NCBI GenBank assembly: GCA_946902985.2 | Contig: OX336391.1 | Location: 148,689,545 to 148,753,544 of the forward strand | Direction: 5' to 3' | Length of the DNA stretch: 64,000 nt | Origin: Meconema thalassinum | Lineage: Eukaryota > Arthropoda > Insecta > Orthoptera > Tettigoniidae | In this document: in pieces, positions 10,432 to 19,089 of the stretch | Position numbering within the stretch: the stretch's first letter is position 1 | How the letters are laid out: every line of letters starts with the position of its first letter | Notes under the pieces: model-generated | What the model was told of the DNA's origin: nothing | What the model saw: only the letters and a program-made list of their open reading frames with translations | The model's database searches: none | Translations under genes and position numbers: made by a program

Positions 10432-10640
10432 TCACAAGATGGCGGCGACGCGATATCTCCCGAACGCATGGTTGGATTTTGACGAATGAGGTGTTGTTGA
10501 ACTCGGGCTAACACCCCCTTTCCATTGGACAACATATTTCACCCCAAAAATAAAACCTACCCCTACTAGGGGTGAAATTGAATTTATTAGAGAATCTCTC
10601 TTTCCAATTGCAACATGTGAGAGTTTGAATGCCGATATGG
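10432..10640. repeat. Probable interspersed repeat fragment related in style to the arrays
   Basis: Contains CAAGATGGCGGCG and GATATCTCCCGAACGCATGG, motifs close in form to the GGCCGCCAT and GATATATCTCGGAAACGG phrases of the tandem arrays in this window. A single copy only. Classification is weak. Confidence 0.35.
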
Positions 10641-10761
10641 ATTTAAACGTTGTTCTACATAAAGTGCATGTATTCGGTCGATAGTCACTATGAATTAACA
10701 TGCATGTTTTTTGTTTTTGCTTTTTACGCATGCCCACTCATGGCTTTTGTAAGAGGGTGGG

Positions 10762-10965
10762 GGAGTGGATCCCTATGGATGGGTTATTGTTGACGGGTCA
10801 TTGTTGGCGGGGTCATTGTGGACGAGTCCTTGTGGACGAGTCCTTGTGGACAGGTCCTTGTGGACAAGTCCTTGTGGACAGGTCCCTGTGGATGAGTCCT
10901 TATCCCTTTGGACTGATCCCTTTGGACGGGTCCCTTTGGCCTGGTCCCTACGGACGAGCCCATGC
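10762..10965 (+). repeat. 15-bp minisatellite
   Basis: About 13 degenerate copies of GTCCTTGTGGACGAG in tandem, decaying to GTCCCTTTGGACGGG towards the right. Because 15 is a multiple of three, the region stays open in several frames and gives spurious repetitive frames. Each copy holds a short GTCC...GGAC inverted repeat. Confidence 0.85.
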
Positions 10966-11221
10966 ATTTATTTAAATTATGTCAAAGGGCCTAACTACAT
11001 TTCGTGTGTGTTCAATTGACGTTGTTCACTAATCCCCCACTACTATAATGGGATAACGAATTGAAAGGAAAGTGACGAAATACATGTGAACATACAAGGG
11101 ATCTAACTTGGTGGATGGATGTGTTCTAACGAGTCATTTGTAGTTGAAAGAGAATAATACATGTTCTTAAGATGTTAAAACTGAGGAGATGGCATGTACA
11201 GTAAGACGTCTTGTTACTTCC

Positions 11222-11520
11222 TGTGTCATATTACAGACATGACAGAGAGCGCGCAGATCTGTTGCTATGACTAACACTGCAGTAATTTGAAACCGCAAGT
11301 GTTCATTAAGACAATGGATGATGATCATGCAAAGTTAGCAGTTATTGGATATTACACAGGTGTTCCTTCCGGTGTCATGTTGCTGACATACCAGAGAGCG
11401 CACACTGCTGTTGCTATGACTGACGCTGCAGTAATTTGAAACCCCATATGTTGATTAAGACAATGGGTGATGATCATGCAAAGTCAGCAGTCATTGAATA
11501 CCACACAGGTGTTCCTAGTG
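11222..11520 (+). repeat. ~151-bp tandem duplication at the Polinton left end
   Basis: Two copies: GAGAGCGCGCAGATCTG at 11244 matches GAGAGCGCACACTGCTG at 11394, and GATGATCATGCAAAG at 11317 recurs at 11469. Each copy ends with a CACAGGTGTTCC motif (near 11355 and 11506). The position, upstream of the promoter and outside the genes, suits a terminal or subterminal repeat. Confidence 0.8.
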
Positions 11521-11595
11521 TACTTTGGACTCTCAACTGTATTGGGAAAGGAATTGCAATGATCTGCAAAAAACTGCTGACACGAGCGATGAGAG

Positions 11596-11640
11596 TTTAT
11601 ATAAGAGGGGTGTCATATATCTCCCTACTGTCAGTCTTTA
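11596..11640 (+). promoter_or_regulatory. Core promoter of the polymerase gene
   Basis: A TATATAAG box at 11598-11605 is followed by TCAGTC at 11631-11636, which fits the arthropod initiator TCAGT. TATA to initiator A is about 35 bp, slightly longer than the usual 30. It lies directly upstream of the first exon of the spliced leader. Confidence 0.6.
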
Positions 11641-11729
11641 TTACTCGCTTTGAGTGAACAGGGCTCTATTACTGCTCAAGAGTTGTAAAAAAACCGTTTT
11701 GGTAGAAAATCATTAAATTATTTTGCAAG

Positions 11730-11835
11730 GTAAGTACTTATTATTAATGGATTGTAGTCTTTTATTACTAATTGATGATGAAGTTATTGATTGGAATGTA
11801 CTGATTGATTGATTGTTTGATTGTTTTGTTTACAG
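11730..11835 (+). other. Predicted intron 1 in the polymerase gene leader
   Basis: The sequence CAAG/GTAAGTA marks a near-consensus 5' splice site at 11729/11730. A pyrimidine-rich stretch ending TTTACAG gives a 3' site at 11835. The intron is 106 bp. The following exon (11836-11911) has no start codon context leading into the main frame. Confidence 0.6.
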
Positions 11836-12140
11836 ATAATTGGGTACCTGTAGGCTACCAGATTCCTACAATCTGTTCATTCAGTGGCAGCAGTTGATAA
11901 ATTATAAAAAGGTAAGTGTCCCTCTAAGAACTTTTAAACAGTTAGAGTGATATTTTCCAATGTTCACTACTAAATGTCAGTGAAAATGGTATATTTGGCA
12001 GTCAAAAGTTGGAACTACTTGACCATGGTGAGTAAAGCTAATTTTGTAGGTTAGATTTTGATTACCGCTCTATAAAGTCTGAATGTTCATTGCTAGGTGT
12101 CAGTGACATAGGGAATATTTAAAGTCTTAACCTCAGTTCA

Positions 12141-12172
12141 CCTAACATAACCTAACTTTACCTAACTTAACC
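12141..12172 (+). repeat. CCTAAC decamer run
   Basis: Three near-perfect 10-bp copies (CCTAACATAA, CCTAACTTTA, CCTAACTTAA) then CCTT. They look like the insect telomeric CCTAA unit but with a 10-bp period, so a telomeric origin is not claimed. Confidence 0.6.
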
Positions 12173-12177
12173 TTATC

Positions 12178-12545
12178 ACTTGACATATTTTACAAGTTTA
12201 GACTTGCTTTATAACTGACTATGACGTCACACTTAGCTCACTTAACTGGTGGCTGCTGGTTTCTATCACGTGACATGTTCTACAAGTTTAGACTTGTTTT
12301 AAGACTGGCTATGACGTCACACTTAACTCACTTAACTGGTGGTTGCTGGTTTCTATCACGTAACATGTTCTACAAGTTTAGACTTGTTTTAAGACTGGCT
12401 AGGACATCACACTTAGTTCACTTAACTGGTGGCTGCTGGTTTCTATCACGTGACATTTTCTACAAGTTTAGACTTGCTTTAAGACTGGCTATGACGTCAC
12501 ACCTAGCTCACTTAACTGGCGACCGCTGGTTTCTATCACTCTATC
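12178..12545 (+). repeat. 90-bp minisatellite, four copies, within predicted intron 2
   Basis: Copies are marked by TATGACGTCACAC at about 12220, 12310, 12400 (altered to GGACATCAC) and 12490, exactly 90 bp apart. Each carries a TTCTATCACGTGAC-type block. TGACGTCA is a palindromic CRE/ATF site and CACGTG an E-box. Ninety is divisible by three, so a 118-residue open frame of 30-residue repeats exists, but its place in the intron argues against coding. Confidence 0.9.
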
Positions 12546-12772
12546 AAGTTCCAATGTTCACCGCTAGGTGTCAGTGACAGTGGTATATAGTAACCCCCAG
12601 TTAGAACTACATGAAGTTAGACTAGCTAGGAGTTCACAGATGATCGATTTAAATACCCTGCTATAACCATTGACTGGAATATAATTAAACTATTTATATA
12701 TTGTACTTGGTTTTTATCATTTATTAACATTTATGATTTCTTTCTTTATAGGTAATTTCGAAAGGGATCATC

Positions 12773-14777
12773 ATGTTCAAGTGTGGTGACTGTAAGAAAC
12801 AGTTCTCAAGACCTGACAACCTTCAACGACACGCAAATGTTAAACATAACATTAAAATGTTTGTGTGCAGTCATTGTGCTACCACATTTAACAGACAAGA
12901 TAATCTTACACGTCATGTAAATTTAAAGCATGTTAGTTCAGCACCATTTTCATGTTCAGTTTGTGAACTTGGTTTTTCTGCTGTAAAGCAATATCAATCC
13001 CACATGGTTGAAGTGCATGGTGAACAACAAGAATTGAAATCTGTAAAACCAACAACTAGCACGGAATCTTTAAACGAAAGTGATGCTCAAAAGCGTAAAC
13101 GTTCTCAAGATTGTGAAAATAGTTGTGCAACAAAAAGAAAAAAGAATGGTGAACCTTCGATAACCCATTGTAATGTATGTAATATTGATATACCTTCTTC
13201 AATCATTCATGGACATTTACGTAGTATTCATCATAAAAATAACGCTTGCCATGAAAGAAATTCTGGAAATGTTCAACAAATTGGTAGTGCGTTTAAAAGT
13301 CGAATTGCTAGTTATAGACTTTATAGTAAAGAAAAAACTCAAAGTATTGAATCATTTTTAAAAAAATGTTCAACCAACTGTGTTTGGCTTAGTAGAAAAT
13401 GTTTTAGTAGAGCATAAAACAATTAAAATGAATTTTGAACTTTTTGGACTCTATGTAAAAACTGGGAGTGAAGGTGAAATTACAGATATCAAATCTTTTA
13501 ATACAAAAAACATAATTGTTAGCGAATCAACTAATATTAGTGATATATATCAAAATATTTCAAGTGCCATCATCGTGAAGAGTGAAGAGTTCCAGGAAAG
13601 GGAGTCAGGCTGGGCGTTGGTTGAAGTACTTGATTTAGAAACCAACCTGAATAAATATAATCCCCTTCGAGCATCATCGTACATTGATTTACCTGCATGG
13701 ATTAAACGTAAGCATGCTTGTGTAAACGTTATGAATAATGATGACGCATGCTTTGCATGGGCTGTAACCTCAGCTCTCCATCCAGCAGCGATGAATGAAA
13801 AGAGAACGTCATCATATCCTCACTATTCTTCAGTGTTAGATTTAAAAGAAATAGAATTTCCTATGGCGATAAAAGACACTCAACGTTTTGAAGAGCTGAA
13901 CAATGTAAGTATTAATGTTTATGGAATCGAAAATAAGAGTATAGTTGGTCCTCTATATTATACTCAGGAAAAAAAGGATGCTCATGTAAATTTACTTTAC
14001 ATAACCGAAGGTGAAAATGCTCACTATTGTTGGATAAAACATTTATGTAGACTTGTCGGTAGTCAGATATCAAAAGATAAATCTAAGAAGTGGTTGTGCG
14101 ATGGTTGTTTGCTACATTTCCAGAAAGAGGACCAACTAACTCAACATTAAAAATGGGGGTGTAATCATGTGTGTACGGTATTACCGACTCCTAAAAATAA
14201 CATTCTTAAATTTAAGGATTATGAGAATCAGCTTCGAGTACCATTTGTTATATATGCTGACTTCGAGGCTTTGCTAAAACCATTTAATACATGTTCATCA
14301 AATCCAGCCCAACCTTTCACCAACACTACTCACATTCATGAACCTTTTAGCTTTTCATATTATATTAAATGTAGTTATGATGACTCTTTAAATAAGTTTG
14401 AGCTCTATAGAGGACCTGATGCACCTAAAGTTTTTATGGAAAGGCTTGAGAAAGATGCCGTCCGTATATCCTCTATTTTAAATACGATCATTCCAATGGA
14501 GCCACTAACTTCATTAGAGCAAATGAATTTTGAAACTGAAACTAATTGTTTTATATGTGGTGAATGTTTATATACAGACAGGGTTCGCGATCATGACCAT
14601 TTAACAGGAAAATATCGTGGTGCGGCTCACCAAGAATGTAATTTAAATTATAGAGTAAGTAAATTCATTCCGGTCATTCTACACAATGGTAGCAAATACG
14701 ATAACCACTTTATCGTTAAAGAATTTGGAGCTTCAGATGTGAAAATTGATGTTATTGCAAATAATAAGGAACAATAG
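12773..14777 (+). pseudogene. Polinton zinc-finger/protein-primed DNA polymerase B, truncated
   Basis: The N-terminus has three C2H2 fingers (FKCGDCKKQFSRPDNLQRH, FVCSHCATTFNRQDNLTRH, FSCSVCELGFSAVKQYQSH) and a later CNVCNIDIP...HLRSIHHK finger-like block. After a frameshift between about 13360 and 13384 the coding continues as the Maverick polymerase N-terminal region (FELFGLYV; HVNLLYITEG). A TAA at 14148-14150 breaks the frame within another zinc-finger-like segment (CDGCLLHF...H). Beyond it lie exonuclease motif I (YADFEAL), a His-Me/endonuclease VII-like insert (CFICGECLY, RDHDHLTGKYRGAAH, ECNLNYR) and exonuclease motif II (HNGSKYDNHF). Coding ends with a TAG at 14775-14777, and the palm domain with the polymerase YxDTDS motif is absent. 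In the family this enzyme replicates the element. It is probably transcribed from the promoter at 11.6 kb. Confidence 0.85.
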
Positions 14778-14907
14778 AATTCATCACGGGGGTTAATGTG
14801 GTAACCCAAATGCTATAAAATCTGCTTGTTCTGAGATGTTAACGTGTATTCACGTGGTAAACAACTAACGCCATTCCTAGACGGTGCTGTTGCTTTATAT
14901 ACAAACT
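14778..14907. other. Deletion junction between polymerase remnant and minor capsid gene
   Basis: About 130 bp of sequence with no coding frame separates the cut polymerase gene from the convergent gene. In complete Polintons the polymerase C-terminus and other genes including the major capsid gene would be expected in the element, so the missing DNA was most likely lost here. Confidence 0.5.
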
Positions 14908-15630
14908 TCATAGTGGTTTTAGCACCAACTTGTAAGTCACTGGTGTGGTAGAATCTAGATCAATGAGTTGTTGCTCTCTATTGATCAGTCTTAATGTTAT
15001 ATTACTAATACCATCGACAGCCACAGAATGAAAAAGCACCACTGGAGGGTTTTCACGAATAATATAGCCATTGGGCGATGTTACAATAAAGTCATAAAGC
15101 GAATGCGACGGTTCTTGATTGGTGTACACTTGATTAATAATATTACACGTCACCGACACATGATGGTCCTCAATGAATTTCACTTCATGGTCTGATTCAT
15201 GTTTTTTGTTGGGCTCTAACACACGTGGTTTAAATCCTAGTAGTGGACCAATGGAATCGGAGTGAATTTTAAAGTCAATTTTGAATGTAGAAAAAATACT
15301 GCAGCGATGAGTGTTGGTATTTCCTACAAGTTCAAACTTGCGCGTTCCATCGAGAAATGACTTTAAACCATATTCATTGATCAACACCACATAAATGTGT
15401 TCATAAATGTCATCTATCGTGTATCCGCCAGAGTTCAGGGTGAGCACAGAATCATCATAGTAAAACTTGTTGTTCACATTTTCACGTATGTTGTATATTC
15501 GATTGTATGTTTCAAGAGAAACAAGTCCTAAACCATAAGGTTTTTCACTCAATTCGATAGGTGGGTAAAAGTCTAGACTCACTTCAGGTCCACGTCCATG
15601 CAGTGTAAACGTCTTACTTTCCACCGACAT
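14908..15630 (-). CDS. Polinton minor-capsid (penton)-like protein, candidate
   Basis: An intact frame of 240 residues from the ATG at 15630 (MSVESKTFTL); an ATG at 15693 would add 21 residues overlapping the protease gene. Features: LVSLETYNRIYNI followed by NNKFYYDDSVLTLNSGGYTI, a pattern I recognise from capsid-like proteins of Polintons and related adintoviruses. The rest alternates beta-strand-like segments with no membrane segment or cysteine cluster. Location directly downstream of the protease on the same strand fits a virion-morphogenesis cluster. Assignment as single-jelly-roll penton is by family resemblance from memory; a structure prediction would settle it. It looks undamaged. 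Confidence 0.55.
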   Translation of the reverse strand: MSVESKTFTLHGRGPEVSLDFYPPIELSEKPYGLGLVSLETYNRIYNIRENVNNKFYYDDSVLTLNSGGYTIDDIYEHIYVVLINEYGLKSFLDGTRKFELVGNTNTHRCSIFSTFKIDFKIHSDSIGPLLGFKPRVLEPNKKHESDHEVKFIEDHHVSVTCNIINQVYTNQEPSHSLYDFIVTSPNGYIIRENPPVVLFHSVAVDGISNITLRLINREQQLIDLDSTTPVTYKLVLKPL

Positions 15631-15659
15631 ACTGTTGACGTTTTTGCTTATGTTGCGTC

Positions 15660-16485
15660 TTATATAAAAAAAATTAAACACAAACGTCCACACTGTTGGC
15701 TGTTAAACGTTTGCTCACGTTTTACATTATAATATATCTTGATCCTGTTTCCAAAATAAACCACTAGTTCCATGGGCGGGGGCAAATTCCCAAAACTGTC
15801 AAAGTACCATACAGTAGATCCCTCTTTGACATAAGCTACATAATGTGTTCCAGGTCCTCGGTGATCATCCAAATTGACAACAGCACATTCATGTTTCCAG
15901 GGTCGTGAGGGTAAATGGTTTCGCATAAACACACCTCGAAAATGAGAAAGCTTTAGTTGTTTAGCATAGCTTTCCACTTGCTGATGCGTCAGGGCATGTC
16001 TTGCTATGGCTGAGGTTAAAGATGTTTTTTTTATTTCGAAAAGGTGAAATTCCAAATCCTTGTTGATAAAAGGCTGGCTTCAAATTGACATTTCTTGCCC
16101 CCATAGCAATGGCCTCCATTGTTTCATTGTGTCGCTGACTTTCTTTGAGTTGTTGCTTGCCCTGTTGCGCGGCTTTAATAGTTTTTGCCACTGCACTGGC
16201 ACCGCCTAACAGTGAAACTAGAGCAGCCAGACCAGCGAATAATGCAGGTAAAAATCCCGCTCGTTTAGGGACGGGAATCACTCGCCCTTGTTTTGAACCC
16301 TGTCGCTGACGTTTTGGAATAACTCGAAGAGCTTTCCTTATGGTCAACACATTATTTTTTCTTTTTTTCTTTCGTAAGGGCTTGTCCACGAATGTCATAA
16401 GCCCAGGCTTTGCCAAGGACAGGCTCATATTTTTTGTCTTTCTCACCACATATCTTTGTTTCACCATGATGATGATGACCAACAA
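15660..16485 (-). pseudogene. Hydrophobic-peptide plus adenain-like cysteine protease, frameshifted
   Basis: The upstream part (16485 to about 16030) is very basic (RKTKNMS; RKKKRKNNV; KRQRQGSKQGR), then has a glycine/alanine hydrophobic segment (LPALFAGLAALVSLLGGASA) and an amphipathic helix. The downstream part, in another frame, is an adenovirus-type protease: FRGVFMRNHLP, catalytic His in GTHYVAY, acidic residue in YFDSFGN, catalytic Cys in QQCGRLC. The two frames meet at a run of eight A (minus strand; 16025-16032), a one-base indel site. Related Polintons appear to carry the hydrophobic region and protease as one or adjacent products. The protease cleaves virion precursor proteins in the related adenoviruses. 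The frame closes directly before the minor capsid gene. Confidence 0.75.
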
Positions 16486-16526
16486 CCTTTCACAAGAAAG
16501 TTTAAGTCACAACTAACATTAGATTG

Positions 16527-17252
16527 TTATTTCATGGCTGTATATTCCAATTCTACATAAATTGGGAAATCATTTATGGTTTTTCCAGCTTGCTTTTCAT
16601 TCCATGTCAACAGGAGATGAAAGGATAATTCGTCTCCTGCATTGACCATTTCATGGTTATGGACCAACATCCTATGACCATTTATCTCTATTTGTAAATG
16701 GTTCTCATCAGGTATGGCATATTTGATGTGAATGGTTCCATTATAGTGTAGTCGATAGTGGCTTAAACCTGAAGCAAGCACATAGGTCAAGTGCTGGTCA
16801 TGAACTAGCGGTATATGGTTTCTCTCATTCACAGGTTTTACATTTGTCAAATGCACTAAAAATACAGATGGGATAAATTTATAAAGCCTTTTCATTTCAT
16901 AGGTCACGTATCGCTTGGTACAGGCATCATTATCTTCTTGTGGGTCTTCCACGTGAATAATGCGGTGATGATTAGCGCTATAGCCATCCACCGTAAGCTG
17001 AGGCGCTTTATCATAAAACTCATACACCTTGTTATCCACATACTTTTTCGTAGTAACGTCTGTAGACACTTGAGGATGTTTTACATGAGTTAACCGCTTT
17101 CCTTTAAAGTCATAATCTCCTTGTTTTTTGCGTGGCACTACTGACCTATCCACATATTGTTTATTAGCAGGATCTGTTTCTTGTTTAGGATCATGTATGG
17201 GAACAGACCTAGCTTTGACCATCAACGCACGTCCAAAGACATCCATCGTCAA
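16527..17252 (-). CDS. Fibre-like protein with phage-tail-type repeats
   Basis: An intact 241-residue frame. The N-terminal half contains three copies of a motif of the form HxxPxxxxDxxxKxYVD: PIHDPKQETDPANKQYVD (18-35), HVKHPQVSTDVTTKKYVD (56-73) and HVEDPQEDNDACTKRYVT (100-117). This resembles the DAATKxYVD repeats of bacteriophage tail fibres. The C-terminal half (about 125-241) is beta-rich with no cysteine pattern and could be a trimerising knob; that is inference. It starts 86 bp from the divergent ATPase gene, suggesting a shared promoter region. In a virion-forming Polinton it would be a candidate receptor-binding or vertex protein. Confidence 0.65.
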   Translation of the reverse strand: MTMDVFGRALMVKARSVPIHDPKQETDPANKQYVDRSVVPRKKQGDYDFKGKRLTHVKHPQVSTDVTTKKYVDNKVYEFYDKAPQLTVDGYSANHHRIIHVEDPQEDNDACTKRYVTYEMKRLYKFIPSVFLVHLTNVKPVNERNHIPLVHDQHLTYVLASGLSHYRLHYNGTIHIKYAIPDENHLQIEINGHRMLVHNHEMVNAGDELSFHLLLTWNEKQAGKTINDFPIYVELEYTAMK

Positions 17253-17338
17253 CCTGTAGTACGAGTCTACTGTTTCTATGACAAGGCTCGGTGCGATGTA
17301 TATAGACAGCCTGCTAGCCTCTCTAAGCCTTAGTTGAA
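17253..17338. promoter_or_regulatory. Divergent intergenic promoter region
   Basis: Only 86 bp lie between the fibre gene (minus) and ATPase gene (plus). A GTATATA at 17298-17304 is the only TATA-like element and is nearly palindromic, so it could serve either side. No initiator is obvious. Confidence 0.35.
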
Positions 17339-18037
17339 ATGAAGCTAATTAAGCAGCAAGAGTCATTCCCCGTGAGGGACATGGTTTCCCATCTCTGCCC
17401 CACATCACGTGAACAACGCCATGGTTCACTGTTTCCATCTTCCATTCGCTGCATCATTGTGGGACCTTCCGGCTGTGGAAAGACCAATCTTTTGCTGACA
17501 CTTATTACAGCGCCCAATGGTCTGTGTTTTCAAAATATTTATATTTTCGCAAAATCTCTCTACCAACCCCTCTACGTGTTTCTGGATCAAGTCATGTCTG
17601 GATTAAAAAATGAGAATATTGGGTATTTTACATTTTCCACGCAAGAAAATGTTATTTCACCGGATGAGGTAAAGCCTGATTCACTCATGATTTTCGATGA
17701 TGTATCCACTGAACGACAAGGTATCATTCAAAGCTATTTCAGCATGGGTCGACACAAACATATCGATTGCTTCTATCTTGGACAAACATATTCTAAAATA
17801 TCCAAACAGTTGATTCGTGACAATGCCAATGTCATTGTTTTATTTCGCTAGGACGAGAGGAACAGTCGTTACATTTATAATGAACATGTGAATCCGGATA
17901 TGACCTTTCAAATGTTTACAGAATTGTGTGGCAAGTGCTGGAACACACAACGTCATGCCTGTTTAGTGATTGATAAACAAAGTGAACTCAACCAAGGGCG
18001 GTATCGCTTAGGGTTTGATCATTTTATTGCTAATTAA
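17339..18037 (+). pseudogene. Polinton packaging ATPase (A32/FtsK-HerA type), one nonsense codon
   Basis: Walker A is GPSGCGKT at residues 42-49, Walker B is LMIFDD at 116-121, and a glutamine-containing block FYLGQTYSKISKQL (145-158) matches the polar residue after Walker B in this family. The frame is stopped by TAG at 17849-17851 after NVIVLFR. The same frame is open beyond it to a TAA at 18035-18037, with conserved-looking coding (YIYNEHV; RYRLGFDHFI), so a single-base nonsense change explains the break. The total of 233 codons is normal for Polinton ATPases. The protein would pump genomic DNA into capsids. Confidence 0.85.
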
Positions 18038-18081
18038 GGCACTGTATCATTCCCTCTCAAGTCATTTGTCACGACATCATG

Positions 18082-19089
18082 GCGTTAGCAGAGAGTCAAT
18101 TAAAAAGCATATTATTAGAGCAAAAAATACTATTCGCCAAAAGTTTCGTCAATTGAAATGATCGCGTGCGGATCATGCTTTGTTTATTCAACAACATTTA
18201 GCACCTCCGCTAAAAGCTATGTTGAAACCCTCTTTCAAGCCATCTGAAACGCTACCTACCGTTTCACAAGCCACTCAAACGCAGCACGAGGACTCTGAGG
18301 AAGAGGAAGAGGAACAGGAAGATTTAACTAGTGTTAGCGAAGTTGAGGATAATGAGGAACAAGTGTTTACGCCTCAAAAAAAAGGCATCACCCCTTGCAG
18401 AGTTTTTAAGAAAAAGGAAATCCTTGACCATGATCGAAACCCCTTGCCCTTCCAGATCGTCTCCATTTTCACAACTCTTGGTCACCCCTCAACATAAAGC
18501 TCAACTGAAAAACATTTTAATAAAATATTATGGATCAACACTGGAACCCTATTTCACCAATCTATTTGTTGGAAACACAGATACCACATATGGCGTTCGC
18601 TATGAGAATGATAGTTTTAAAATTGGTGATTCATCGATTAAATTTAGTCGTACTAAAGCTGTCATTAAAAAGATCAACTATAAATTAACACCAGGACTGT
18701 TAAAGCTACTATTCTCTCGGACTCCCTCATCTCAAGATTATACGTCAGAGGACCTTAGTAAATATAAATCCATTTTATTGGATACCCATGCTCACAAAAG
18801 ACAGTATGATCCCACTCAATAAGTGAATGCTAATATATCCCAAAAATATAAAACCATCATTGCAAAAATGTTCCCCACTAGTCAAAGTGGTCGTCGTAAA
18901 GTGTCCGCTTCAGGAGTGACATTTAAACCATTAAAACCCCTTGTGGATGTTACCTACTGGCACAATCCAAATAAACTCGTCCAGCGACTACAGCTGTTGC
19001 ATGCTTCACGTCAAGCCGGACATACTGGTCACGATTGGGAAATTCAAGAAATTGAGGAAGAACTTCGAAATGCCAAAATTATTGTTTAA
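18082..19089 (+). pseudogene. Conserved Polinton protein of unknown function, broken
   Basis: Coding can be followed from about 18082 (SIKKHIIRAKNTIRQKF). It continues through a TGA at 18158-18160, an acidic tract (EDSEEEEEEQED, 18288-18323 region) and a frameshift at the A8 run 18376-18383, into IKYYGSTLEPYFTNLFVGN. A TAA at 18820-18822 interrupts again and the same frame ends at 19089. The C-terminus (DVTYWHNPNKLVQRL, ASRQAGHTGHDWEIQEIEEEL) is a signature I know from predicted Polinton/adintovirus proteins of unknown role. The start is uncertain: the ATG at 18079 is in a different frame. It overlaps the integrase start by 20 bp. Confidence 0.65.

Larger units (their letters stand above)
11912..12751 (+). 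other. Predicted intron 2 in the polymerase gene leader
   Basis: AAAAG/GTAAGTG gives a strong donor at 11911/11912 and TTTCTTTATAG a fair acceptor ending at 12751, 21 bp before the first ATG (12773). The 840-bp intron contains the 90-bp minisatellite and a stretch of CCTAAC repeats. Confidence 0.6.

Noticed and set aside
10885..10925. Hammerhead ribozyme
   Set aside because: GGATGAGTCC followed by a GGAC stem resembles one core strand, but the GAAA core strand and the cleavage stem are missing.
10700..11019. Open frames of 84-91 residues with repeated LVDxSLWT wording
   Set aside because: Product of the 15-bp minisatellite, open on both strands.
11436..11657. 73-residue frame over the Polinton promoter
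   Set aside because: Covers the duplicated end region and the TATA/initiator; no motif and no support as coding.
12135..12175. Interstitial telomeric repeat
   Set aside because: CCTAAC units have a 10-bp period, not the 5-bp TTAGG/CCTAA period of insect telomeres, and only three copies exist.
12221..12577. 118-residue frame of four 30-residue repeats
   Set aside because: Caused by a 90-bp minisatellite whose period is divisible by three; it lies in a predicted intron and has no other coding sign.
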